The notes below the pieces were generated by a model, which saw nothing but the letters and a program-made list of their open reading frames with translations, searched no databases and was not told where the DNA came from. From positions 1 to 13,864 of the forward strand of contig LNEX01000123.1 of the NCBI GenBank assembly GCA_001464165.1: DNA of 13,864 nucleotides. Reading direction: 5' to 3'. Position numbers and translations under genes: made by a program. Of the stretch, positions 1 through 6,917 are shown one piece after another (within the stretch, counting starts at the first letter, position 1; every line of letters starts with the position of its first letter). The DNA comes from a bacterium Ga0077546 (GTDB lineage Bacteria > Cyanobacteriota > Vampirovibrionia > Obscuribacterales > Obscuribacteraceae).

Positions 1-1
1 T

Positions 2-1042
2 AACGCTCTTGAACTGCGGCGCCTCTCTTCTGCTGCCCATTTTTCACGAACCTTGATTGGTGTGAGGATAGACCCGAATAATGGCCCTGAGATCTGGGGC
101 TTGGTGCACTCTGGCCCCCGCTGGTTGCATGCTATTCACGGTGGTCGCGGTTCTGCTCCACCTCTGCCCGATGCCCTTACTATCAGTGTCACTGGTCCTG
201 GTGATCTTGATGTCGGCAAGGGGCGAGAAGTAATTGGTCATTTGGCTGAAGGTCGGGTTTTTGAACCCTCTCTTAATTTGTTTCAATCACAGTGGTTGCA
301 GGAGTGGTTTGCTTCAATTAGGCAAGAACGTCAAGAGATTCACGAAGAGGCCAAGAAAGAAGCGTCTGAACCTTGGGCTGAGTTAGAGCCAGATCTTACG
401 CGTGTAATTGGTCAGCACATGATGAAACGACTTATTGCTGGCATGAGAGCATTTCACCATGGCGGAACCCTGGTGGTGATACCACCTGAGATGGCAGATG
501 TCTTTTGTGGTGAGAATCCCTATCTGTCAATTAAGTATGGCTTTGTTAATGACGAGCCGAGGGCGCGCTTTCGTACTTTGATAATAACTGTCATGAATAC
601 CCTGGCAAAGATAGCTGGTGATCAGCACAGCATCATTGGTTGGCGCGACTATCAGCAGACTACCAACCCGGATATTATCAAGTTAGATGAAGCCATTTTT
701 GAAATGTCGCACTTGGTAGCTGCTCTTTCTACAGTTGATGGTGCTGTGGTTTTGACCAGGCGCTTTGAACTGTTAGGTTTTGGTGCTGAAATTCACTGTG
801 AGTCGACAGATCTTAATTTCGTTGCCAAAGCCTTAGACCTTGAAGGCGATCATTCAGTAATTGAATCTGTTCACGCTGTTGGTACGCGTCATCGTTCAGC
901 TTATCGCATATGTAGCGCCCATAAAGACGTGCTTTCAATCATTCTTTCTCAAGATGGTAATGTGCAGTTTGCCCGGTGGAAAGACGATAATGTTATGTAC
1001 TGGGATCAACAAGCTGCTTTTAACTTCACTTCGATATACTAG
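2..1042 (+). CDS. Diadenylate cyclase (DAC/DisA_N domain) protein, 5' end missing
   Basis: Likely makes cyclic di-AMP from two ATP. The frame is open to the left edge, so the true start lies outside the window; a TTG at 53 begins a 329-residue reading used for numbering here. The C-terminal half has the DAC signatures in order: a GGTLVVIP strand (137-144), the DGA motif (229-231) followed by a hydrophobic strand and a Gly-rich turn, and GTRHRSA (277-283) holding the RHR triad, then a SQDGNVQFA strand (299-307). DGA and RHR are the established metal and ATP contacts of DAC enzymes and both are intact, so activity is plausible. Upstream is an alpha/beta region (about 1-85, with motifs like EIWGLVHSG) and a charged helix (85-110), resembling the sensor-type domains found N-terminal to some DACs (DACNV class); that subclass is a guess. 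No membrane helix is visible, unlike CdaA. The next gene starts 63 bp downstream. Confidence 0.85.
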   Translation, partial: NALELRRLSSAAHFSRTLIGVRIDPNNGPEIWGLVHSGPRWLHAIHGGRGSAPPLPDALTISVTGPGDLDVGKGREVIGHLAEGRVFEPSLNLFQSQWLQEWFASIRQERQEIHEEAKKEASEPWAELEPDLTRVIGQHMMKRLIAGMRAFHHGGTLVVIPPEMADVFCGENPYLSIKYGFVNDEPRARFRTLIITVMNTLAKIAGDQHSIIGWRDYQQTTNPDIIKLDEAIFEMSHLVAALSTVDGAVVLTRRFELLGFGAEIHCESTDLNFVAKALDLEGDHSVIESVHAVGTRHRSAYRICSAHKDVLSIILSQDGNVQFARWKDDNVMYWDQQAAFNFTSIY

Positions 1043-1067
1043 TTAAGTATTCTTCTTAAATATTTTC

Positions 1068-1083
1068 AGGGCGCACCCTTTTT
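1068..1083 (+). terminator. Possible weak terminator after the DAC gene
   Basis: A 4-bp stem AGGG/CCCT with loop CGCA is followed by five T. The stem is very short, so it may terminate poorly or not at all, and the downstream gene may be co-transcribed. Confidence 0.22.
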
Positions 1084-1105
1084 GATTTGCTCGAGGGCCT
1101 CTATT

Positions 1106-1468
1106 GTGAGTTCAATGAAAGACTGTCTTGCCTTTTATCGTTCGCGCCACCGAACCCCTGGCTGCAAGCTTACTCATATGATTGGTCTGCCGTCGCTTGT
1201 CGCTACGCCTTTCTTCCTGCTTTTTCGGCGCGACAAAAAGCTAGGCGTGAGTTTACTGTTTCTTGGACTCTTTATGCAATTTGCGGGACATTTCTTCTTT
1301 GAGAAGAATAAGCCAACCTTGATTGAATCAGGGGATGCAAAAGTTATTCCTGCTTCTCTCATATTTATCTGGGGTGAATGGTTAGACGTTTTCAGCGGTC
1401 AGTGGATAAAAAAGAACGGCCTAAATCTCTGGGCTAAGGGCGATTTAGAGCTGCCACCTGGCCGCTAA
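1106..1468 (+). CDS. Mpo1-like / DUF962 family membrane protein
   Basis: Small membrane protein of the DUF962 (YGL010w/Mpo1-like) family. Yeast Mpo1 is an Fe(II)-dependent dioxygenase acting on 2-hydroxy fatty acids; whether this bacterial member does so is inference. Visible family marks (numbering from GTG): a YRSRHRTPG segment with H15, H24 in THMIGLP, and GHFFFEKNKP with H62 and E66. Hydrophobic stretches lie at about 26-41, 46-62 and 80-93. I chose the GTG at 1106 because GAGGG at 1093-1097 sits 8 nt upstream; the same frame extends to a TTG at 1082, and an ATG at 1115 is too far from that site. The 120-residue length suits the family. Its last 35 bp overlap the end of the minus-strand gene. 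Confidence 0.75.
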   Translation: MSSMKDCLAFYRSRHRTPGCKLTHMIGLPSLVATPFFLLFRRDKKLGVSLLFLGLFMQFAGHFFFEKNKPTLIESGDAKVIPASLIFIWGEWLDVFSGQWIKKNGLNLWAKGDLELPPGR

Positions 1469-2405
1469 AGCTTCCTTTTGCTAGTTCGGCATAAAAGGCT
1501 TTTTTAAATTGTGCCTTGCCGTGTTTGTGTGCAGGCCAGGAACGGTCTAAGAGGAATTTCGCTTGTTTGCTGTTACCTTCGTAAATTAAGTCAGCCATTT
1601 GAGCCGCTAGCTGTGCTGGAGCAAAGGTAATAGGTGCATCCACACAGTCGAGGTCGGTGAATAGGGCCTTCAGTTTGATGCTGTCTTTGATTAGCTGGGC
1701 GTTCTTTCTCGGACCAAACTTGTGGAGGCTCAGGGACGTTTGTGCCTTTATACTTAAATCGAAAACTACTGTGGGAATAACTGGTTGATGTCCCCAAGCT
1801 TGAAGATGATCGCAGCCAACCAACTGATATTGCTCACTATTATTGCTATTCAAGACTTTCAGTAACTTAAATTGATTGCTGCCGCTGTTGAGTGTGGTTA
1901 ATAGCTTAACTGGCGATAGCCTCAATATTAGGTAGTGTCTACGTTCTAACGCTGAATCTGCTTCCTCCGCGCCTTCGGCCTGTTCGATTTGTTCTATGAC
2001 TATTGCTGATTGCTTTGAATCAAGTGGTACGACAAAGTGGGCTGTCTCTGGCTTATAGTCGTAGCGAAGCGAGTCAATTGATTCTATCTTTTGTAATTTA
2101 TAGGTTGAATTTACCGCGCACTGCCTAAAAACTTCATGCTCGCCTTTCAGTATCCGAAAGTATGGTTGGTGGCTATCGGTGCTAGCAAAATATTGATAAG
2201 TGAATTGGCCGAGGTTTTGTTCTTCGCTTGGTTGTTCACTGAGCGAGCTTGATATGGTCTCGTCGAGCGACTCTTTCTCAATCGAGGAGTTTTCAATTTT
2301 GTCGAGGGATCTGTTTAGGTATGAGTAAGAATAACCTATGGCAATAGCGGCTAGTGAAATTAGCCAAACTGGCGGATTGATTGCCTTGGGTTTGATCATC
2401 GCCAT
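1434..2405 (-). CDS. Membrane-anchored hypothetical protein
   Basis: I do not recognise this 323-residue protein. It has a positively charged N-terminus (MAMIKPK), one hydrophobic segment at about 12-30 and no clear signal peptidase site, which suggests an N-terminal anchor with the rest outside the cytoplasm. A Ser/Glu-rich linker (about 33-65) leads to a probable beta-rich region (68-225) and a helical C-terminus (262-312, motif MADLIYEGNSKQAKFLLD). Cysteines are at 96, 198 and 254. The start is well supported: AGGAAG lies 6 nt before the ATG. It is divergent from the CvfC-like gene and converges on the DUF962 gene with a 35-bp overlap, so it is probably its own transcription unit. Confidence 0.7.
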   Translation of the reverse strand: MAMIKPKAINPPVWLISLAAIAIGYSYSYLNRSLDKIENSSIEKESLDETISSSLSEQPSEEQNLGQFTYQYFASTDSHQPYFRILKGEHEVFRQCAVNSTYKLQKIESIDSLRYDYKPETAHFVVPLDSKQSAIVIEQIEQAEGAEEADSALERRHYLILRLSPVKLLTTLNSGSNQFKLLKVLNSNNSEQYQLVGCDHLQAWGHQPVIPTVVFDLSIKAQTSLSLHKFGPRKNAQLIKDSIKLKALFTDLDCVDAPITFAPAQLAAQMADLIYEGNSKQAKFLLDRSWPAHKHGKAQFKKAFYAELAKGSFSGQVAALNRP

Positions 2406-2576
2406 CTTTCACTTCCTAGATATCGAAGGACCATAGAGCTATTATGAGCTTTGTCTTTGAAGTGCATCAGTTGCTAAGCTACAAATATGATTGGATTTCT
2501 GTAAGTTAGTAGTAAAAGTCTTCAACACCCTAGCTTCCTCTGTAAATCTCGGACATAACTCGGATAAAGCAAGATC
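2406..2576. promoter_or_regulatory. Divergent intergenic region
   Basis: These 171 bp separate the starts of two divergent genes and must hold promoters for at least one of them. I see the minus-strand ribosome binding site near 2405 but no convincing -35/-10 pair. A short AGCT-N6-AGCT element near 2437-2450 is too small to interpret. Confidence 0.35.
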
Positions 2577-3707
2577 ATGAAAATTAGTTCTGTTGAAACT
2601 ACTCCTAATCCAAACTCAATTAAACTGAATTTTGTTGAGCCTCTTGGTCAGACAGCTACTTATACTTCGTCCAGCCAGGCAGCTCCTGATTTCGTTATCA
2701 AGCTTTTGGCCATCGAAGGCGTGCAGAGTGTTTTTGTTTGTGGCGATTTTATCACCTTAAATCGCCACCCGCTCTCTGATTGGCGGTTGCTGCTAGAGCT
2801 TGCAACTTTTGCCCTAACGGGTGACAAGCTTTCTGGGCTTGACTCTTCTTCTTCGTCTTCTTCTTTTTCAGTCACCGCTCTCGAAGGGCAGAACCAAATT
2901 TTAGTGCAGACTTTTAGAAGTGTGCCGATTCAAGTCAAAGCTGTGGATATTGCCGGCGAAACTCGTCTCAGTCTTGGCTCGGCTTTTAATGAAGCGGCCC
3001 AGCTAATTCAGAAAGAGACTGGGGCTGATTTTCTTAAAGAGCGGCTCTGGCTAGACCATGGTCTGCGCTATGGCGAGCGTGCTGAAGTGGCAGAGCAAGT
3101 GCTCTCTGAGTTACAGAACTATTTCTCTCCTGAACGCCTAGGTTTGCTTGTAAGGCAGGCGCTTGGTGCTAGCGGTGCTGAGCCAGAGGCCGATCTTGAT
3201 CAAATCAAACGACTTTTGTCTCACTCTCAATGGCAGCAAAGATTGTTGGCAGTTCAAGAGCTTAGTCGAATTGATAGCAGCCAGTCTGTGGTTATAGACC
3301 TTCTGATTGAGTCTTTGCAAGACAGCAATGCTCAAGTTCGTCGCCTTGCTGCTGCTGCTTTGGGCACTACAGGCAGTGCCCTAGCTGTGCCTAGTCTTTG
3401 TCAGGCTGTCACTTCTGATAGTTCCATTGCCGTGCGGCGCACAGCAGGTGACGCGCTTTCTGATATTGGTGACCCTGCTGCGCGCCCGGCCATGTGTCTG
3501 GCCCTCAGCGACGAGAACAAGCTTGTGCGTTGGCGTGCAGCGAGATTCTTAAATGATCTTGGTGGGGAGGAGAGCCTCCACTATCTTGAGGCTGCAGTAA
3601 AAGATAGTGAGTATGAGGTATTTTTGGAAATTAGCGCTGCCATTGAGCGAATTAAGAGTGGAGCACTGGGGGCTGGCCCTGCCTGGAAGCGCATTGCCGA
3701 CCGCTAG
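2577..3707 (+). CDS. cvfC: CvfC-like protein: Nfu N-terminal domain plus HEAT repeats
   Basis: Matches the conserved virulence factor C family, first described in Staphylococcus aureus, along its whole length. Residues 6-80 are an Nfu/NifU N-terminal domain (ETTPNPNSIKL, then GVQSVFVCGDFITL and DW). A Ser-rich linker at 90-98 follows. The middle region (100-200) has the family pattern FRSVPIQVK and ERLWLDHGLRYGE. From about 220 to 360 are HEAT/PBS-lyase-type helical repeats including AVRRTAGDALSDIG (285-298) and LVRWRAARFLNDLG (316-329). The C-terminus ends in AWKRIADR, like the W-K-x-x-A-N-R end of the staphylococcal protein as I remember it. The CxxC of NifU-type scaffolds is absent, so Fe-S carrier activity is not expected. 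Molecular function is unknown; binding to proteins through the HEAT surface is likely. The ATG has only a weak Shine-Dalgarno sequence. Confidence 0.85.
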   Translation: MKISSVETTPNPNSIKLNFVEPLGQTATYTSSSQAAPDFVIKLLAIEGVQSVFVCGDFITLNRHPLSDWRLLLELATFALTGDKLSGLDSSSSSSSFSVTALEGQNQILVQTFRSVPIQVKAVDIAGETRLSLGSAFNEAAQLIQKETGADFLKERLWLDHGLRYGERAEVAEQVLSELQNYFSPERLGLLVRQALGASGAEPEADLDQIKRLLSHSQWQQRLLAVQELSRIDSSQSVVIDLLIESLQDSNAQVRRLAAAALGTTGSALAVPSLCQAVTSDSSIAVRRTAGDALSDIGDPAARPAMCLALSDENKLVRWRAARFLNDLGGEESLHYLEAAVKDSEYEVFLEISAAIERIKSGALGAGPAWKRIADR

Positions 3708-3763
3708 GCTTGAGAAAGGGCGATATTGGGTAAGTTATTCTGGGAAATAATGGAGACATTGAT

Positions 3764-4330
3764 ATGGCCTTAGATGACAGAATCAGCAAACCAGAGCAGG
3801 TCAAATTGGCTGCTGCCGAAGGGCCCTCGAATCTTCAGTGCGAGGCTTGGTCGATGTCAAAGGCTAGAAGTACGGCTATTGCCGACGCCGCTAAGCTTGT
3901 GCAGGGTGATAAACCTATTGAGGGCCCCCACAAAGCCGAAATTGATAAGCAATTTGGGGGGCAAGCTGGCTTCATGCGACAAATGGGTCAAGATTTACGC
4001 TCTCAGTATAGTTTGCCCGCTGATGCCTCAAGCGAACAGCTATATCACAAGATGGCCGCCGATGCTGTAGCCCTTTTTCCCTCTATGACCAGAGCTGAAA
4101 AGGCTGCTGGGTTAGCAAGTTTGCAACTAGATGGTGCTTCTATCAAAGATGAAGGCAAGGTCTTTAAGGCTTTGATCGACCGCGATCGTCGTGACGCTGG
4201 CCTTTCAGCCCTTTCGTTGCCCGAGTTGAAGGCCAATGGTTGCTCAGCAATGAAAGAGACCGAAGTGGCTGCGCACCTTACGGCCTATAAAGACGCGGTT
4301 AAGAACGGCATTAAAATTGACTATAATTAA
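3764..4330 (+). CDS. Hypothetical cytoplasmic helical protein
   Basis: I do not recognise this 188-residue protein. It has no signal peptide or membrane segment, is rich in Ala, Lys, Asp and Gln, and looks mostly helical. Notable short segments are GGQAGFMRQMGQDLR (65-79), LYHKMAADAVALFPSM (93-108) and KVFKALIDRDRRDAGL (132-147). Cysteines are at 26 and 159. The start is clear: GGAG at 3752-3755 lies 8 nt before ATG 3764. It begins 56 bp after the CvfC-like gene with no terminator between, so the two may share a transcript. Nothing in the sequence ties it to a pathway. Confidence 0.65.
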   Translation: MALDDRISKPEQVKLAAAEGPSNLQCEAWSMSKARSTAIADAAKLVQGDKPIEGPHKAEIDKQFGGQAGFMRQMGQDLRSQYSLPADASSEQLYHKMAADAVALFPSMTRAEKAAGLASLQLDGASIKDEGKVFKALIDRDRRDAGLSALSLPELKANGCSAMKETEVAAHLTAYKDAVKNGIKIDYN

Positions 4331-4332
4331 CA

Positions 4333-4371
4333 GCAAATTTTCCTCTAACAGCATTCGTTAAGGCAAATTTT
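4333..4371 (+). repeat. Two direct repeats GCAAATTTT upstream of ovoA
   Basis: The 9-mer GCAAATTTT occurs at 4333-4341 and again at 4363-4371, 30 bp apart, which is close to three helical turns. It lies in the 105-bp gap ahead of ovoA and could be an operator pair or chance in AT-rich DNA. Confidence 0.3.
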
Positions 4372-4408
4372 GGGCTATTCACCATTTGTACACTCAAGGT
4401 GTTTCAAT

Positions 4409-4435
4409 ATGGCTAAGGGCACCTTGGATAAATGA
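4409..4435 (+). promoter_or_regulatory. Eight-codon leader ORF abutting ovoA
   Basis: ATG at 4409 opens an ORF reading MAKGTLDK and ending in TGA at 4433-4435. The next three bases are the ovoA ATG, in the same frame. AAGGTG at 4395-4400 sits 8 nt before this ATG, a better site than anything placed for the ovoA ATG, where the nearest purine-rich match is GGAT inside this mini-ORF. Termination on the mini-ORF could deliver ribosomes to the ovoA start. It contains no run of regulatory codons such as His or Cys, so classical attenuation is unlikely. Whether it is translated is unknown. Confidence 0.35.
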
Positions 4436-6757
4436 ATGGCTACACGTAATCCGAATTTAGATCTAATAGTAAGCCTTACGGACTTTTCTGACTTTTCTGA
4501 TTTGTCAGAGTCGTTGAGTAAAACGGCAGTATGGCGGCAGAACCTCGGTAAGTCTGAAATTGACCTGTCTGTCCCGCGCGGCAGTAACTGGTTCACTGGT
4601 TTGACTCCTGAGAATTGCCCGGGCTTTTCTAGCGACGGCAAGCTTTACTCTTTGGTGATGCCCAACCTAGCAACTTGCACCAGGCAGGAAGCACTAGACT
4701 ACTTCAATAACACTTGGACTCTCTCAGAGCTTTTGTTCTCTTCGCTCAAGGGTGATGAGGCTTTCTATCGGCCACCTTACCATAGCTTGCGTCACCCTCT
4801 GATTTTCTATTATGTCCATCCGGCCGTTCTTTACGTCAATAAATTACGCTTGGCAAAATTAGTAGAAAGCCCTATAGATTCTAAATTTGAGAGTCTCTTT
4901 GAGACCGGTGTCGATGAAATGTCTTGGGACGACATGTCGAAGAATGACATTGAATGGCCTGCTGTTGACGAGGCGCAGGCCTATCGCCGCAGAGCTTATG
5001 AGTTGATCACCGAGGTTATTGCTAGCGCCCCAGGGCTAGAGTCTGGCCATGCTCCCATCTCTCAAGAGAGCTCGCTTTGGGCACTCTTCATGGGCTTTGA
5101 GCATGAGAGAATCCACCTTGAGACTTCATCTGTTTTGATTAGAGAGTTGCCGCTTGCTCTCTTGGCGCGGCCAGAGATGTTTCCAGCTAATTCACCGAGC
5201 TATGGAGTTCAGGGCGAGCAAGAGTTTTTGCCTGTTCCAGCTGGGGCTGTTTCTGTTGGCAAGTCGTCTACTGTGCCGACCTTTGGCTGGGACAACGAAT
5301 ACGGCGAGCGATTGGTTAATGTCCCGGCATTCGAGGCCAGCCGTTCATTAGTAAGCAATTTTCAGTTCTGGAAATTCGTTGACCAAGGTGGTTACCAGAA
5401 TGACAAGTACTGGAGTGTTACTGGCCTTCGCTGGAAGCAGTTCCGCAATGTCAAATGTCCTACGTTTTGGGTGCCCGATGGCCCTCAAGGCCTTAACCAG
5501 TTTCGCTTACGGACACTTTTTGAAGTAATAGACATGCCCTGGGACTGGCCTGTTGTTATCAATTATCATGAAGCAGAAGCTTTTTGCGCATGGTTGCAGG
5601 CTCATGATAGTGAGCACGCATTCCGTCCGCTCACCGAAGCTGAGCATCAGCGGCTGGCCACAGCCAATCAATTCAAACTAGACGTTGAAAATGGTGAAGT
5701 GATATCGCCTCGAGGTAATATCAACCTCAGAGCTGGTTCTGAAAGTTCGGTTATTGAAGATACTGTCACTGCCGGTGGTGACATGCCTTTTCGCGATTTA
5801 TATGGCAATGTCTGGCAATGGTTAGGTGATCATTTTAACCCATTGCCAGGATTCAGAATTAATCGGCTTTATGACGATTTTAGTACACCTTGTTTTGATG
5901 GCGAGCACCAAATGATTGCTGGCGGCTCATTCATCAGCACTGGCGATGAGGCCAGTGTACATGCACGATTCCACTTTAGACCGCATTTCTTTCAGCATGC
6001 TGGCTTGAGGGTTGTGCGCACAAGTTTGGCTAGTCGCGAGAATCAGAATCTCGATATCTTCGGTGCCGTAGTTCACCTTGGTAATGAGGCTGAAGTAAAC
6101 GGTGAGATAGCCTCAAGCTACGGTCAAGAAACAAATAGCTTCGAAGACTTGGACGTTTTGCTAGCTCAGTATCTGCCCGAGAGTAAAGCTGAACGCGCCC
6201 TGCAAGTTGGTTGTTCAGTTGGTGCCTTTACACATGTGTTGGCTCGTCATGTTGAGAATGTCGTGGCTGTCGACTTGCGTTTACCCTTGATTAGTGCGGC
6301 GCAAGAAATATTATTGACTAAACGATATCAGTTCAGTCAGCTGGATAGCAATTTAGAGCAGTTTACCGTAAATGGTGTGATTGAGAACCTTAGGGCAGAC
6401 AGTGTGCAGTTTAGGCGCTGTGATCCTTGCTCGTTGCCTGCAGACTACCTAAACTTTGATCTTGTTGCCTTGACTGATGCTTTGACATTGGTGCCGAGTC
6501 CACTGTCTATATTGTCTCGTTTAAAAGGCGACCGTAGTATTGTTAAAGTAGGCGGCTTGCTTTTGTTAGTCAGCGATTTTAATTGGCAAAAACACGTCAC
6601 TCCTAAAGAATTGTGGCTAGGTGAGAAAGAAGTTTGCCATATTCTTTCTCAAGATTTTGAGCTTTTGCAGCAAGTGAATTTGCCCTTCATCAATCGTGAG
6701 AGTGAACGAGTTTTTCGTCAAGTCACCAAACACTGTTCCGTTTGGCGGCGTTTCTAA
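4436..6757 (+). CDS. ovoA: OvoA: 5-histidylcysteine sulfoxide synthase / 4-mercaptohistidine N-methyltransferase
   Basis: Ovothiol biosynthesis enzyme. It joins cysteine to the imidazole C5 of histidine using O2 and non-heme iron, and its C-terminal domain methylates the imidazole nitrogen after C-S cleavage by a PLP lyase. Domains of the 773 residues: DinB-like part 50-245 with OvoA hallmarks (CTRQEALDYFNNTWTL at 81-96, FYRPPYHSLRHPLIFYY at 110-126, FETGVDEMSWDDMSKN at 155-170) and GFEHERIHLE (220-229); probable iron ligands are H120, H223 and H227. An FGE/SUMF1-like domain spans 262-530 (PRGNINLR, FRDLYGNVWQW, AGGSFISTGDE, HFRPHFFQHAGLRVVR). The SAM methyltransferase spans about 570-773 with VGCSVGAF (591-598), VDLR (612-615) and TPKELWLGE (722-730). 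The start is fixed by an in-frame TGA directly upstream. Residues 12-30 contain a short repeated Phe-Ser-Asp stretch not typical of the family. No ovoB-type lyase gene lies in the window. Confidence 0.95.
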   Translation: MATRNPNLDLIVSLTDFSDFSDLSESLSKTAVWRQNLGKSEIDLSVPRGSNWFTGLTPENCPGFSSDGKLYSLVMPNLATCTRQEALDYFNNTWTLSELLFSSLKGDEAFYRPPYHSLRHPLIFYYVHPAVLYVNKLRLAKLVESPIDSKFESLFETGVDEMSWDDMSKNDIEWPAVDEAQAYRRRAYELITEVIASAPGLESGHAPISQESSLWALFMGFEHERIHLETSSVLIRELPLALLARPEMFPANSPSYGVQGEQEFLPVPAGAVSVGKSSTVPTFGWDNEYGERLVNVPAFEASRSLVSNFQFWKFVDQGGYQNDKYWSVTGLRWKQFRNVKCPTFWVPDGPQGLNQFRLRTLFEVIDMPWDWPVVINYHEAEAFCAWLQAHDSEHAFRPLTEAEHQRLATANQFKLDVENGEVISPRGNINLRAGSESSVIEDTVTAGGDMPFRDLYGNVWQWLGDHFNPLPGFRINRLYDDFSTPCFDGEHQMIAGGSFISTGDEASVHARFHFRPHFFQHAGLRVVRTSLASRENQNLDIFGAVVHLGNEAEVNGEIASSYGQETNSFEDLDVLLAQYLPESKAERALQVGCSVGAFTHVLARHVENVVAVDLRLPLISAAQEILLTKRYQFSQLDSNLEQFTVNGVIENLRADSVQFRRCDPCSLPADYLNFDLVALTDALTLVPSPLSILSRLKGDRSIVKVGGLLLLVSDFNWQKHVTPKELWLGEKEVCHILSQDFELLQQVNLPFINRESERVFRQVTKHCSVWRRF

Positions 6758-6786
6758 ACAACCGAGAGAAGAAATTAGTCAGTTTT

Positions 6787-6815
6787 TTTTGAGAAATAGG
6801 CAGGGGCGCTATATT
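6787..6815 (+). promoter_or_regulatory. Possible sigma70-type promoter for the repeat-protein gene
   Basis: TATATT at 6810-6815 could be a -10 box, with TTTTGA (6787-6792, 17-nt spacing) or TTGAGA (6789-6794, 15-nt spacing) as an imperfect -35. It lies in the 160-bp gap after ovoA, just after a run of eight T (6783-6790) that has no good stem in front of it. Weak match. Confidence 0.22.
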
Positions 6816-6917
6816 TTGTTGCTGGCATGACAAATCAGTAAGGATTGAATGTCATATGGTGGGATAGAATGCGCACTTAAATGGCTTTCTGTCCTATTTC
6901 CTTATTGGCGATTAATA

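Noticed and set aside
4409..4438. TGA recoded as a sense codon, making ovoA nine codons longer
   Set aside because: TGA ends the PATAN gene at 10942-10944, tryptophans are TGG, and the OvoA family does not need the extension.
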